DNA of 64,000 bases from Holothuria scabra (lineage: Eukaryota; Echinodermata; Holothuroidea; Aspidochirotida; Holothuriidae): the NCBI GenBank assembly GCA_037179385.1, contig CM074179.1:35303905-35367904 (forward strand). Reading direction: 5' to 3'. The notes under the pieces are model-generated. The model was not told the origin of the DNA. It did no database searches and was given only the letters and a program-made list of their open reading frames with translations. The translations under genes and the position numbers were made by a program. This document shows, piece after piece, positions 10,444 to 21,583 of the stretch; position 1 is the stretch's first letter, and each line of letters begins with the position of its first letter.

Positions 10444-11698
10444 CTGTTGAAAGTAACGAATGAATAGATCAATGGACATCTGAAATCTCCTGCGGATTAA
10501 GAGGTAAATATTGGGCTTGTTTTTTTTTTTTTTTTTAACTGAACAAATTTCACCACAATCTTCCATTATTCTATTTCATGACAAATAATTAAGCAATTTT
10601 TAAACATATTTAATCATATTTGAACCAGCGTTCTATCATCACAGGACGTCATTTCCCGTCCAGTTTTATTCCTTCCACTTCTAATATTCAGTATTAACAT
10701 ATATACATATACAAGTATATTATATAGCTTCACTAGTTGTGTCGGGAATAATATACCCCAATTGTGCTATTGTGTAGATTTTGTTACGGTACCTTTTCAT
10801 ATCGTAATAGTCGCGCCTAAAGAGTTGTTTTGCGAAACATGTCGCACTTTGGAAAGTTTTTATCATTATATATTCCGTTTTTGTGTTTTTAAATTCTAAT
10901 TTTGTGCTTGGTAGACTCTTTGACATTCAATGTCGCTCTAAAGCTGTAATTTTAACTATCAAATTGAATTATGGACGTATTTTGCAATAATTTATGTAGA
11001 CTTGCATGTAAGCGGACGTTCCACAACAAAGATACGTATTCTTAGGGAATTAACTCTGCAAAAACTCGTAATCCACTATTTGCCTCCTGTTGTAAAGTTT
11101 CACTGGGCATTAATTTCTACGTGTTCATTAACTAGTAGTGCACAGACGGTGTGGAAGTTATGACTGAAGTACTAAATAACTACGCTGTACAAGATTTACT
11201 GGGGGATATTTATCTTTACACTTTCTCATCAAAAATCAAAATGCGTCAATCACGATTTATGACAACTAATGTTAATTGTACGACATAACAGTTCACAGTA
11301 CAAGGCAAAACCGAGGAAATTAAAAATGAAATTTAGAAATTCTTCTATGGTTTCTATTTCTCGAATCATTAAGATCTAATTTGCCATTAGAAAAACCAAT
11401 TCTTTAATTTATCGGCAAAATATTTACAAGATTTACAGTTATGAACAATATTTTTGACAGCACTACTAATGCAATGGAATTGCTTGGAAACCAACTTTAT
11501 TATTATCAAATGGATATAAAAAATATCCCCTGCTTGCCCATGTTCATTTTCATTTGAGTTTAGACTTGAAACGAGTAAAAGTCAATAAAATTAGTATTTC
11601 ATCCTCAATGTGAGATCACCTATATGGAATGGTATACAGAATATATTTAAATTTCGAAAGAATCAATTTAAACGTGATAAGATCAATTTAAAACTAAC
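10444..11698 (-). other. Intron 6 of the fibrinogen-domain gene
   Basis: Non-coding between a GT donor (11698-11697, minus strand GTTAGT) and the AG acceptor. It contains a T17 run near 10520-10536 and the dispersed repeat at 11036-11199. No further exon-like ORF seen. Confidence 0.65.
11036..11199 (+). repeat. Dispersed repeat, second copy of bases 2-170
   Basis: Same orientation as the copy at the left edge of the window, with a few percent of changes by eye (AACTCGTAATC and AGTTTCACTGGGCAT preserved). It lies inside intron 6. Family unknown. Confidence 0.7.
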
Positions 11699-11966
11699 CT
11701 GCATTTCCACTGTAACTTCCAAGTACAGTCATTCGGTACTTGGTTCCTTCATTTCCTATCTCAAATCCGTTGTATACGGCTCTGTAATGCCTGTTACCAG
11801 AGTCAATCATATCAATGCGGAGTTGATAGTTCCTTTGACTCGTAAGGTAGTGTATTTTATCATTTCCAAGCCAAAAGTCTTCATCCAATTCCCCAAGCCC
11901 ACTCTTGTAAGAGTTCCAAGAAAGATAGAAGTTACGACTGGAATCTGGAATGCGTCTTTGCAAAAC
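11699..11966 (-). CDS. Fibrinogen-domain gene, exon 6 (central fibrinogen subdomain)
   Basis: 268 bases, phase 0 to phase 1. Acceptor CCAAG|GTTTTG and donor GCAG|GTTAGT. The protein begins VLQRRIPDSS, continues FYLSWNSYKSGLGELDEDFW, then LGNDKIHYLTSQ, YQLRIDMID, AVYNGFEIGNE and ends YRMTVLGSYSGNAG. Each is the family motif (QRR-DGS-FYR-W-Y--GFG--EFWLGN-KIH-LT, LR-D, Y--F-I--E, Y-L---YSG-AG). Together with exons 5 and 7 it completes one fibrinogen domain. The plus-strand ORF at 11610-12041 is its shadow. Confidence 0.9.
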
Positions 11967-12415
11967 CTTGGTAAAGATAATAAGTCAATAAGATTGCGAT
12001 TTGCGAATAACAGTTTTTTCATATCTCTTCAGTATAAATGACTTCACTCAAAGGGGCTGTAACAAACCGAACGAATGTCATTTACGTTGCACATGCTCAC
12101 TGATTTAGTAAAGAAAGATGTCACTCATTATTAACAAAGTTGGTTGCAAAGTCCAAAGAACTGAATATCAATTAAGAACCTATGTTAATTCCTTTCCTTT
12201 CAACTGAGTAAAAATCTTGTGACAAAATGATGTTGAACCAATATTTATGCCTTTCAAACAGAACTAAAATGTAAGCCAATAGGTTCACATGCTTTGTTCA
12301 CTTAAGTAAAAACTCTTGCAATTTCAAAACAATCTAACACTAACATTACACTTCGGATGATTCTAAAATACATGTGTGTAAGACTTTAGTTTAGTTTAAT
12401 ATAAACATTACATAC
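11967..12415 (-). other. Intron 5 of the fibrinogen-domain gene
   Basis: AT-rich intron between donor ACG|GTATGTAATG and the AG acceptor before exon 6. No exon or repeat recognised. Confidence 0.65.
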
Positions 12416-12754
12416 CGTCCATTGTCCTTCTGACATGTTGCAATAAACCTGAAACTCCTGCCAATTGGAAGGTAAGATGTAATACAACCCGCTACCGCTA
12501 TAATCTTTAGTTGATGGAACTTCACTACAGTCTCGTGGTCGTCGACATCTCGATCCGTCAACTAAGTAGCCTGTGTTGCTGCAGTTACAGTTTTCTCCGT
12601 TACCAGAAAATCCTGTATTACAAGAACAGCGCCCTCCATATGTTGCACTAGTGCACCTTGCGTTTTGATCACATGCGTAATCAGTGCATGACAAACCACT
12701 GCTACTACAAGAACACCTCTGTGAACACTGCCTGTTTATGTAGGATTCTCCAAC
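12416..12754 (-). CDS. Fibrinogen-domain gene, exon 5 (VWC-like, EGF, start of fibrinogen domain)
   Basis: 339 bases, phase 0 to 0; acceptor CACAATAG|GTTGG, donor ACG|GTATGT. The protein opens VGESYINRQCSQRCSCSSSG (the cysteine-rich module that usually follows a TIL domain in mucin/vWF/FCGBP-like proteins). It continues with an EGF module (CDQNARC, GGRCSCNTGFSGNGENC), then a linker with CRRPRDCSEV, DYSGSGLYYILP, FQVYCNMSEGQWT. RDCSEV and VYCNM are the N-terminal disulphide pair of a fibrinogen domain and WT is its usual exon end. Joining to exon 6 gives QWT-VLQRR. All expected cysteines of the EGF are present here, unlike its duplicate in exon 4. Confidence 0.9.
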
Positions 12755-13118
12755 CTATTGTGAATAAAACAACAAGGAAATAATTTGACAAAGGAATACA
12801 TATCTTTTCTTCAAACGGTTAATACTTGTTTCTCTACCAACATTAATCGTAATGTAAGAACCTCTTGTAATGTGCTAAGTAAATCAACAGCAATCGACTG
12901 TATTGCTCAAGCACGACTATTACTTTACATCATACCTTTGACATAAAAATACTAGCTAGGTAAAGTGATAAAAGGATAAGTTATGGCGGTCAATTTTTAA
13001 ACACTCTTCTGCCTATGACGAGACGTATGAAAATTTAAGACTTATAAATGATTTAACCTTATTCAATACCAAAAACTGAATAGGCGTACAAATTTTTATT
13101 TCTCTGTTTACTACTTAC
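12755..13118 (-). other. Intron 4 of the fibrinogen-domain gene
   Basis: Starts with a strong donor GTAAGTAG (13118-13111) and ends at the acceptor TTCACAATAG. No exon or repeat recognised. Confidence 0.65.
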
Positions 13119-13483
13119 CAGAATGACTTTGCCAGCCGTGGAAGAGTAGCACGGGCATTCTTCGAGAGGAATGCAGTCACTTCCTTTTAAAAAGAATCCA
13201 TTAGGACAGACACATCTACTTTTTTTTGACAATTATTCTGACAGCTCATTGGAGCCTCACAGGTCTTTTCACATGAGCAGTTTGTGTATATCATGTTGGT
13301 AGGACATAAAGGCCTACAGTCTTGTCCATCACCAATGAAGCCAGTATTACAAGCACAGCGTCCTCCATCGCTTGAACGTATACACCTTGCGTTACGATGA
13401 TAACTGTAACTGCTACATGTCAAGCCACTTTCACTACAAGAGCATTGCGTTGAACATTGGTCGTTAATGAGAGATCCGTCCAT
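13119..13483 (-). CDS. Fibrinogen-domain gene, exon 4 (VWC-like, EGF, TIL), carries a one-base frameshift
   Basis: Acceptor TTTTATAG|ATGGAC, donor ATTCTG|GTAAGT. The protein reads DGSLINDQCSTQCSCSESG (VWC-like), an EGF module (NARCIRSSDGGRCACNTGF, GDGQDC), then TIL (CPTNMIYTNCSCEKTCEAP, SCQNNC). In an A8 run on the minus strand (about 13228-13235) the frame breaks. The following bases read RCVCPNGFFLKGSDCIPLEE in the next frame, exactly the rest of the TIL. Length is 365; 366 would keep phase 0-0 like exon 5, so one base is missing relative to the parental exon. Also, the EGF cysteine matching CDQN of exon 5 is Tyr (TAT at 13400-13402). This could be a homopolymer sequencing error, an allelic null or a decaying exon. 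Confidence 0.8.
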
Positions 13484-13902
13484 CTATAAAAGGAGGGTAC
13501 GCATATATATTTGCAAGTTAGATGTTATACTTAAATCAAGGGAAGTTGTTTCTGGATTTGATGGAACTTACCAGAAAGATGCTCATTTGGGTAGAATGAT
13601 GTACGAATTTTCTCCATCTGGTAAAGAGTTACATCATTTCACTTTTGAATAAGTCATAATACGGTAAAAGCGTTTCAGTTTTAGAAAGACCACCGGTAAA
13701 GTTTAATAACGAAATCAAATATGACGGGGTTACATTCATAAAATCTCAACAGTAAAGTTAAAGATATCATTTAAGTTTTTGGCGATTTTGTCCTACATGT
13801 TTTAATTATAAGATAAAGCTGAAAGCTTAAAATCTATATACTTATGTGTAAGTAGAAAGATTAACTAGCTAAATAATGCTTAATCAGTATTAACATATTT
13901 AC
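13484..13902 (-). other. Intron 3 of the fibrinogen-domain gene
   Basis: Between donor ATTCCG|GTAAATATG and acceptor TCCTTTTATAG. No exon or repeat recognised. The plus-strand ORF at 13467-13652 has no recognisable domain. Confidence 0.6.
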
Positions 13903-14096
13903 CGGAATGATTTTGCTGGTGGTTGTGTAATAACACTGACATTCTTCAGGAGGAACGCAGTCACTTCCTTTCAAGTAGAAACCATCAGGACAGGTACACC
14001 TTTCTACTTCGTGGCAATTATTTTGGCAGGTCGTTGGCGCTTCACAAGTCCTTTCACATGAGCAGTTTGTGTATATCATGTAAATTGGACAAATTT
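13903..14096 (-). CDS. Fibrinogen-domain gene, exon 3 (TIL domain)
   Basis: 194 bases; acceptor TGTAATTCCAG|AA (phase 1) and donor ATTCCG|GTAAAT (phase 0). After a split codon the protein reads ICPIYMIYTNCSCERTCEAP, TCQNNCHEVERCTCPDGFYL, KGSDCVPPEECQCYY and ends in SKIIP. This is a complete trypsin-inhibitor-like cysteine-rich domain and an obvious duplicate of the TIL in exon 4, here with an intact frame. The phase-1 start fits the phase-1 end of exon 2, giving Glu at the junction. TIL modules are found in protease inhibitors and in gel-forming, vWF-like secreted proteins; which role applies here is unknown. Confidence 0.8.
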
Positions 14097-14307
14097 CTGG
14101 AATTACACATGAAGGCGACAAAACAATGATTTTCAATTTTACCATCTAATCTCCTGTATCTTACCATAGTATTTTCCCAATGAGTGGATAAGGTCTTCTA
14201 AATCTTTCGCCTAACTTTTCAGGAAACCACTAGAAACCACTAGAAACCACTTTTTACGTCACAAGATATTTCAGGAAAATTACGGTAAAATAGACATGGA
14301 GACATAC
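14097..14307 (-). other. Intron 2 of the fibrinogen-domain gene
   Basis: 211 bases, short for this gene, with donor CCCG|GTATGTC and acceptor AATTCCAG. It contains AGAAACCACT repeated three times (14225-14255). I looked here for a fibrinogen C-terminal exon belonging to exons 1-2 and found none. Confidence 0.55.
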
Positions 14308-14569
14308 CGGGAGGATCAGCTTCCCCCAATGAAGCCAATGAATAGTTTCCCCATTCATCGCTTATTTGAAAGTGACTGTACTTTATAAATCCTGTTGCTC
14401 CGTTAGAAATCGTAACATCCATACGAATCTGGTATCTTTGTTGGTTGGTCAGATAGGCAAGTTTTTTATTCCCCAGAAAAAACTCACTACTTAAAAATCC
14501 AAAACCTTCCTTGTAATCGATCCAGTTACGTGTAAAAAGAAGTGAACCATCAACACGACGCATAAAAAC
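14308..14569 (-). CDS. Fibrinogen-domain gene, exon 2 (central subdomain of a first, incomplete fibrinogen domain)
   Basis: 262 bases, phase 0 to 1; acceptor TTTTTTCTATCTTCAG|GTT, donor CCCG|GTATGT. The protein reads VFMRRVDGSLLFTRNWIDYK, EGFGFLSSEFFLGNKKLAYL, TNQQRYQIRMDV, then IKYSHFQISDE and YSLASLGEADPP. The motifs and both splice phases match exon 6, so it is a paralogous exon. The usual YSG-AG ending is replaced by EADPP. The next exon downstream is TIL, not the C-terminal fibrinogen subdomain, so this first fibrinogen domain is incomplete unless exon 7 is used by alternative splicing. Confidence 0.85.
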
Positions 14570-15478
14570 CTGAAGATAGAAAAAATCCAGATTTTTTATT
14601 CAACAAGTGCGACATGATGATTATGTAATCTGTTTGCATTTGCAAACCTCTTAGGTAGGATATGAGGGAATATGTAAATGATTAAAACTAGGCTTCTTAA
14701 TAATATGTCGATTGATTATATTTATGTATCAAGCAAGCGATGATTTGACCATGTTGCTCCTTAGGAAATGTCACTAAATTTAATCTGTAATGTTTTCAAA
14801 GGCATTAGAAGAAACCCTCATTTCTACAAAAGACCAAAAACGCAAAGTGTATCACGCAAACATAACAAAAAGCTTAAGCGTTTGGATTTTGGTTGAAAGG
14901 TTTAACTTTTTGTAAACTGTAAAAAAAGCGAAATTCACAGAACACAAAGTTAAAGAGGTAAATAAAAATTACAAAAAAGTTCTAAAAATATACTAGTCTA
15001 CCTGGTTTTATCTCTAATCTTTATGTTTTTCTGTTCGTTTTTTTTTTCTGTAAATTTTCACAAATTTTGAGCTTCTTTCGACAGTGTACTTAATATTTCC
15101 CTGAAAACATTGCTTTGGTGGAAATGACTATCTTTATTCCTATGATCTTAAATAATAATGACAGTAATAATAAAATAGCCCTGGGTCTACCCGCTAGATA
15201 TATGTGAAGAAAATAATGTTGTAAAGGACATTACATCTTCTTGAATAATATATCGAAATATTCTGGAGGAACAATTCGTAAATACATCTGCTATAAATAA
15301 TGTCGTCCATCATAACTGTTGCAATCATTTACAATTAAGAGAGGAGAAATTAGGACTCAGTTGAAATCATGTTAACTGATAGTGAGCTATATTCGGATTA
15401 AACTACCTTTGTAAAAAAACTACTTTTCAAATCAATCTTTTAAAAAAAAATTATATCAAATGAAACCAACTAACTCAC
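14570..15478 (-). other. Intron 1 of the fibrinogen-domain gene
   Basis: AT-rich, between donor ACG|GTGAGTTA and the polypyrimidine-rich acceptor of exon 2. No exon or repeat recognised. Confidence 0.65.
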
Positions 15479-15642
15479 CGTCCAACCCGATGAGTCGACA
15501 CTATTGTCGCAGTAAACTTCAAATGGGTAAGGGAACCCATCTGGTTTGATAACATAGACCCCACTGGAATTTTTACCCGAACATTGCTCAAAGACTTCCT
15601 TGCAGTCACGTGGGTATGTTGGATGTTGGTAGAAGAAATAGG
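15479..15642 (-). CDS. Fibrinogen-domain gene, exon 1 seen (N-terminal fibrinogen subdomain)
   Basis: Donor TGGACG|GTGAGT at 15478-15477; candidate acceptor GACCTATAAAAG|CC, giving phase 1 at the 5' end. The protein reads YPRDCKEVFEQCSG, SSGVYVIKPDG, PFEVYCDN, SSGWT: the conserved RDC-EV, SGVY-I-P and F-VYCD motifs with the standard WT end joining VFMRR of exon 2. No initiator Met or signal peptide is present, so 5' exons must lie further upstream (above 15.6 kb) and were not found. The 5' boundary is less certain than the 3' boundary. Confidence 0.75.
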
Positions 15643-18600
15643 CTTTTATAGGTCAAAGAGAAACAAATTAACCTCATTTAAATCCTGATGTAATGTTTCA
15701 TTCCTTTTAAAAACAAACCCATGTAAATCACTTTTTATAGGAATCGTAATTGAAGACAAGTTTTTAAGAAGCACATTTTGAAAAGACGACATACCGAAGT
15801 TGCTGTACTTATCGATAACGACTAATTAGGAATATCTATCTCTAATTTCGAAAAGTTTTGGACATATCAACTGCAGTTTTCTCATTGGTAACTGTTTTAA
15901 AATACGGCATTGCTCAGCAACGCAATTATTTCCAGTGATAAGGTAAGGGTTTTAATCCAAATGTTAAATATTTCTTTAATTACTCCTCGATCCTTATGGG
16001 GGGCGATACTCCGACTAAAATATTAGATTTCTATGTTTATATGCATATTTCTATTTTTATGCCTTTGTGTAATTGCCAGCGTAAGCATACGAATATTTGT
16101 GTGGTACATATACCTTTCATTTGAGGCGCAACTCTTTCCCCTTGAATTTTAAAAAGAAAAATGACCGTGTGTAGCAAAACTCGTTTGGTAAAACTTTTTG
16201 GAATTCAAGTTTTGCTAATTTTCAAAATCTTTGGCTAAAATTTCATTAGAATTTTTCAGATGTACGTTCAAAACGGAGCTTTTAGATAGCTATGAGGTTA
16301 AAAAGTGCACTTTTTCCCGTTGTTACACTTGTTGGACCGACATTGCCTTCCTGCATTTCGAGAGAAGAGAAAGAGTGCGATACTTTAATATTATCTCTAC
16401 CTATCATGGTGTCTTTGCGGGTTCTGCATTCCAACGAATTGTAATTTCAACTAAAGAAGTTCATCCATTAGCGTCTTGTTCAAAAACTTGTTCTAGCCAT
16501 AACCTCTGCAAGGGCAGTAATTGGCTGTCCTGATTAAAGGTCAGTCTTCGCAGGCTGGGAGATGTAGAATATGCACATGATGCCACACTCTGCTGCCACC
16601 AAGAGGAATTAAAGGGAATTGACCGCATTTGAAACCCAACTTGAGCTCAATCAATATTTGAACTTAAGTTTTTCGTCTAACTGACACAACATATTACATT
16701 CGTGTTGCTCTGCTGTTAATCCCTCATGAGTGAATAGCTTAATTTGATCACAAGGCGATTAACGGCCAAAAATACATATTCTCGTAAAAATGTTCACCAA
16801 CCGGTTGTCATGTATGTGATAATGCTGAAATGAAATAGATTTTCTATGGTAACTGGTGAGCCAAGTAGTGGATTACACAAGTAAGTGGTATCTAACCACA
16901 TAAAACACTCGAAAATTGAACATTTTTGGAAAAGTTTTACCCAGTTCAGTATTGTCACATACGCGATCAGTGTTGCTGATTATTTTACTCAACTGATTTT
17001 AGTGTGTTTGCGTAAGTCAGTGCCATGTGAAGTGACCTGTTAAGAATAGATTTAAGTGTCACACTCAACCGCTATAAATTTGAAGTTGTGGGTAACATAT
17101 TTCCAAACTCATGGCCTACCGTCATTAAGAATAAAGATATCACTTTAGAACATTTCGTTAGATCAGGGTGGATACAGTTTTACGTGTTTTTATTAAACAG
17201 TTGCTTAGTTACAGTTTTGCGACAGCTGCTCCTTAAGCATTGGTATTAAAAGTCTTCTTATCAAACTATTGCTCTGCATAAGCTTCTTGTTTAGGATTGA
17301 CTTGTCTTGAACGATGCTTCGTGGTGGTGCAATCGACTGAAAATGAAATGCCTTTCATCCAATTATACAATATTCACTTGATTTGATCGACAAGTTAGAA
17401 TTAAAATTGCTGGACCCTTTCGATACAAATTTGAGTTCCTTGTTCATGGGATGGATGTTTCAATAAAGTTATTGTGTCGTCAACTGAGTAAGATTATTAC
17501 TTTATTTGAAGTATATCAATCGAAGCAAGGAACAGGCTGATTTTTTGTTTGGTTAAAGTTTAATTCATCCGTCGGTGGACTATCCTGAAACACTACAGGT
17601 AAACATTGTTTCACAACGTGACAAACTTGGACAAATTATAAAATTATTTTCGACAAGTTATTCAAAATAAGTTTTGGTAAAGCTCGCTTGTCCTAATTAA
17701 CTTTCACTCGCTTTTATTTTAAGAACGTTCCTTTCAGGTTTGTAATTCCTCACATCCTATATATATATGAATGGAAAACATCGTCCATTTCATTACAACA
17801 TACATTAATTAGAAACAACAAATAACAATTCAGATCTGGTTTAACACATAACTAAAGAACACTGTCAGCTTTCGCTCTGTTTCTAGATATGTTTTTTATG
17901 GATCAGAATTAATAGCAACTTGTATGATTAACGAGTGTAAAGCGAACACGTGACGACACTCTCTGAAGGATCTTTTCAAATGGCGTAGAATTTCAATTGA
18001 CTGACTGAGGGACACTGAAAAAAAAAATCTCGATTTAAGTGTGTTTCAAAACAATATTGTGCAGGAAAGCATTTAATGTAAATGAGGAGGTTTTTGTGTC
18101 ATACCGTTCTAGTGCTTAACCCTTTTTAAATGATCTCCATTAGTTTCATTTGGGGGAATCGCTTCAAGTTGAAATTTAATTCATTTCATTTTCCTAATTT
18201 TCTTGCCTACGACGAAAAAGAGGTTTTTTCAGATGAAAGGAACATTTGTCAGAGGGACAATTGGTAAGAATCTTTTAAGAAATCATCCGAATGAATTTAT
18301 CTCAGAGATGACATTAGCTTTGGGACGATTTAAAAAAAAAAAAAAAAACTCTGAACCTTTTTAAAGAGAATTACCTGCCATTGATTTTCAATTGTTGAAA
18401 ATCGTGGATGTTATGACAAACTCAAATGTTCTCTATGCGTGCAAGGTTTACAATTCCTGCTGTCCACAAAAGACATTAAATATGAGAGCCTTAAGCACTT
18501 ATGTAGTATACGTATAATCAATTTTAAGCAGCGGCACTTTGGATCACTTTTTGAACATAAACACAAAATTACTGAAGTACCTGCGCTATCAACAAACACT

Positions 18601-19827
18601 AAACAGGCCAATAAGCAGGTACTACTATGACAGAAACTGAAACATTCACCAGCATTTGGTATTTTACAGTAAGTAACAGCAAATTCGTTATTCAATTTTG
18701 CAAAAACAAATGGTTCCAATATAGTACTGGATAGCCGACATTCAAGAAAAGCCTTCTTCAAATAGTGACATTCGAAATAGTGCTGAATGGTAAGTTATAG
18801 TGCTATGTTTTTTATAGGAATGTAATGTAGGAATGTAATTTCTTGCAACATACAAAATGTGTTTCTCTGTAATAGAGGTAGAAAAGATGAGATTTAAAAT
18901 GAATTCTGACAACCATTTTGCCATATTGTTTTGGTTTTGCATATCTGTAGAAAAAGTTGTAGTTTCATGTTCTTGGACAAACCTCCTGTCACACATAACA
19001 CTTGGCGTGGATGTTCTTTACACAAAGACACATTAAACCAGATAATGTTGAACAGGAAAATAATTTAACGCTCAATTGACTGCCAAGTACCATGATGAAT
19101 GATAAATATTACCGGAACGTTAGTAGTGTAACATGTTTTTAATAAGTTTGAAATGACTCAGTGTTTAGACGTTTAAAAGCTTTTGTTTGAATTTTTTATG
19201 GAAGTAGAAATAGTAAGTTCTATCATATGCGGTACGTGGTTTAATTAGTCTGCGTCGAAATTGGGTAAGTACTAGTTTACAACTTAATTAGGTTAATCGC
19301 TGAAAATTACTGCGTGTGAAAATTTTCAGGAACATTGCATTAAACGATACCCGTCTATGAAGTCCGAATAATTACTACGTCACTGCGTTATTTTCTCCAT
19401 AAAACACGAATGTTATATCAATTACCAGATGTACAATAAAGGTGAGTTGTTTAGCGACATTTTTTTTTAAGTAATGAAATAAAGGGGTAGACATTCCCTA
19501 TAATCACCTACAGCATATTTGGAGCCTAGTCATAACCGCTTGGATTGTGACAACGAACCTGCTGTTTGCGTGGAATCCAATATCCAAATGAAATAAAATG
19601 AAACGGTAAGAATTTATGTAATTTTTAAAGGTAGTGCGACATGAAAATGACAAAATTGTGTATTACATGTAAAAAGCATGACCAGGAAAACCAGGAAAAT
19701 AGCCACAATTTTCATTAAAATCTTTAAAAAATTGACCATTTTACAGGGCAATTTCTGATTTGCACTCAATCATTAATAAATGTGAGCTCAATATGCAAAT
19801 CTTTTGATGTCATGGGAGGGATATACC
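15643..19827. other. No confident exon; probable 5' intron or intergenic DNA
   Basis: Searched on both strands for a signal-peptide exon of the fibrinogen gene and for other domains. The only notable ORF is minus 18411-18761, cysteine-rich (GECFSFCHSS, CLLACL, CLCSKSDPKCRC), but it has no family I recognise. An A16 run lies at 18333-18348 and a short TATATATATG tract near 17761. No repeat matching elsewhere in the window was noticed. Confidence 0.45.
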
Positions 19828-20536
19828 ATATATGGCTAATGTTATCCTATCCGACCTTCTTTTCAAGGACAGTTGTAACATTAGTTTGTCCTGAAGGTTT
19901 TATTTTGGAAGTTTAAATTGTGTCCGTGGAAATCTTCTGTATCAATCACCAAACTATAAACTAACTGAAGTGTAATTAGGAGGTAATTTAATTAGGGTTT
20001 ACAAAAAAAATATCGACACTGTGCAACACTCCACATCATTATTTCTGCATAAGCAACAAGTTTCTTCAGAGACATTCGAACTTTGAAGAAGTATATTTTG
20101 AGAACCGTCAAAGATATTGAAATTATTACAACGGATTTTTCCTTTAGAAAACTTTACTCCACAACTGCCAAGTGAAGTCAAGTCATTTTGATGACATGTC
20201 ACACTACCTTTAGTTGAAACAAATTTAAGTATACACCTAGTTTGGCGTTGGTACTCTCTTAAATTGTAATATTTAAAATATTGCAGTTTAATTCTAAAAG
20301 AGTGGAATTAGTGACCAATCGAACGTTCGATTGGTCACTAATTCCATTCTTTTAGATTTATTTTAACGCTTTTAGGCTAATATAAATCTATTGATTTAAG
20401 ATCCATTAATGTTGTCTATATGATTAACAAAAAGGAACGACTTTGAAAGAATTTGGTGATCCTTTTAAGCTTAAATTACGTCTTTGTCGGGGCAAACTCC
20501 TCTAGAAGGTAGAGAGACAAAATATTTTACCAGCTT
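19828..20536 (+). repeat. Left ~708-bp direct repeat flanking the L1/Tx1 LINE
   Basis: Starts ATATATGGCTAATGTTATCC and ends TTTTACCAGCTT. Matches 27474-28181 along its whole length with a few percent substitutions and single-base indels. Its end coincides with the 5' end of the LINE unit. The minus strand has a 67-codon cysteine-containing ORF (19999-20202; NVSEETCCLCRNNDVECC). The equivalent in the right copy is frameshifted near 27793 (one base fewer in a TTTAGAAAA context), so it is unlikely to be constrained coding. Confidence 0.85.
20293..20356. repeat. 64-bp near-perfect palindrome
   Basis: Inner 42 bases (20304-20345) are a perfect palindrome centred on GATCGAACGTTCGATTG-type sequence (CGAACGTTCG at the dyad). 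The outer arms extend to 20293-20356 with one mismatched pair. It lies inside the left direct repeat. The right repeat carries the same structure at 27949-27990 with one mismatch in the inner 42. It would fold into a long loopless hairpin or cruciform. Confidence 0.9.
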
Positions 20537-21583
20537 CTTTATACAACAACATGGAGTGAACATCGTTCCCGAAGCGCTCCTGGTTAATTACTCGTTTTGT
20601 AAGTTTTTACGGTGTTAAAATTACTTTTAAGAACTGTATGACGTCGGTGGAGATATAAAGATCAGTTTGTGGAAATTTTACATGAGTATGTCCTTTTGCT
20701 GCATGGAATTTGATGGAAAATTGAACTCATACAACCTACGAAAACGTAAAGCTGACACTTCTAAGGCTGCTCACAACGTACCAACCTCTGATACGCATTG
20801 TGATCGAAAAGAAAGGAAAGAACCTGAAACAACAATGGAAAAGAAGCTTGATGCCATTATGAAACAGCTGGAGAATGTACAGCTGTACAGTCTGTGCCTT
20901 CCCAACTAACTGTGTTGAATGAAAGACTGTCGGCCATGGAAAAAGAAATGAAGAACATGAAGGCAGTATGTAAAGATATGGCTGAGTCGGTGGACTTCTT
21001 AGATAATGCAGTGGCAGATGTGAAGACTAAGATTGCTAGTAAAGCAGAAACAACAGAATTACACTCTCTAAAAGAGAAAGTAAGTAACCTTGACTCTGAT
21101 ATTTGTCGTAAACTTGATGAACTTGAAAACCGTTCTCGTCGAAACAATTTAATATTTCATGGAGTCCCTGAAGATGACAGAGCTGGTGCTTCTCGTACAT
21201 TGGATGCAATAATCAAAGATGACATCTTACGAGACATGATGGGGATAGACACATTTCTGATACACCTAGAGAGAGTTCATAGAACCCCTGCTAGGAACGT
21301 GACCCCCACCCGACGGAAGGAGCTGTAGCCAAACCTCGACCCATACACGTTCGTTTCCTGAGGTACACCGATAGGGAATATGTATTACGCTCAGCTCCAG
21401 CGAAACTGAAAAACCAAAAATACAGGGGCAACTCAATTTTCATTTCCGATGACGTATCATCGATGGTTAGAGAACGTCGTAAAACCCTTCGCTCAAAATT
21501 GCCGGAAGTAAAGCAAGGGCCTGGTGTACGGCATGCCTATGTCCCGTGGTCAGTTCCTCCTGGTATTATGGTTGTGAAACAGG

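Noticed and set aside
11610..12041. 143-codon plus-strand ORF
   Set aside because: Antisense shadow of fibrinogen exon 6, which has family motifs and splice sites.
13923..14129. Plus-strand ORF
   Set aside because: Antisense shadow of the TIL exon.
18411..18761. Cysteine-rich minus-strand ORF as an upstream exon of the fibrinogen-domain gene
   Set aside because: No domain match I can name, and no acceptor/donor pair with the phase needed for exon 1 could be settled by eye.
19999..20202. Cysteine-rich minus-strand ORF as a PAN/apple-like exon
   Set aside because: It lies in the repeat flanking the LINE; the equivalent ORF in the other copy is frameshifted and the motif match is weak.
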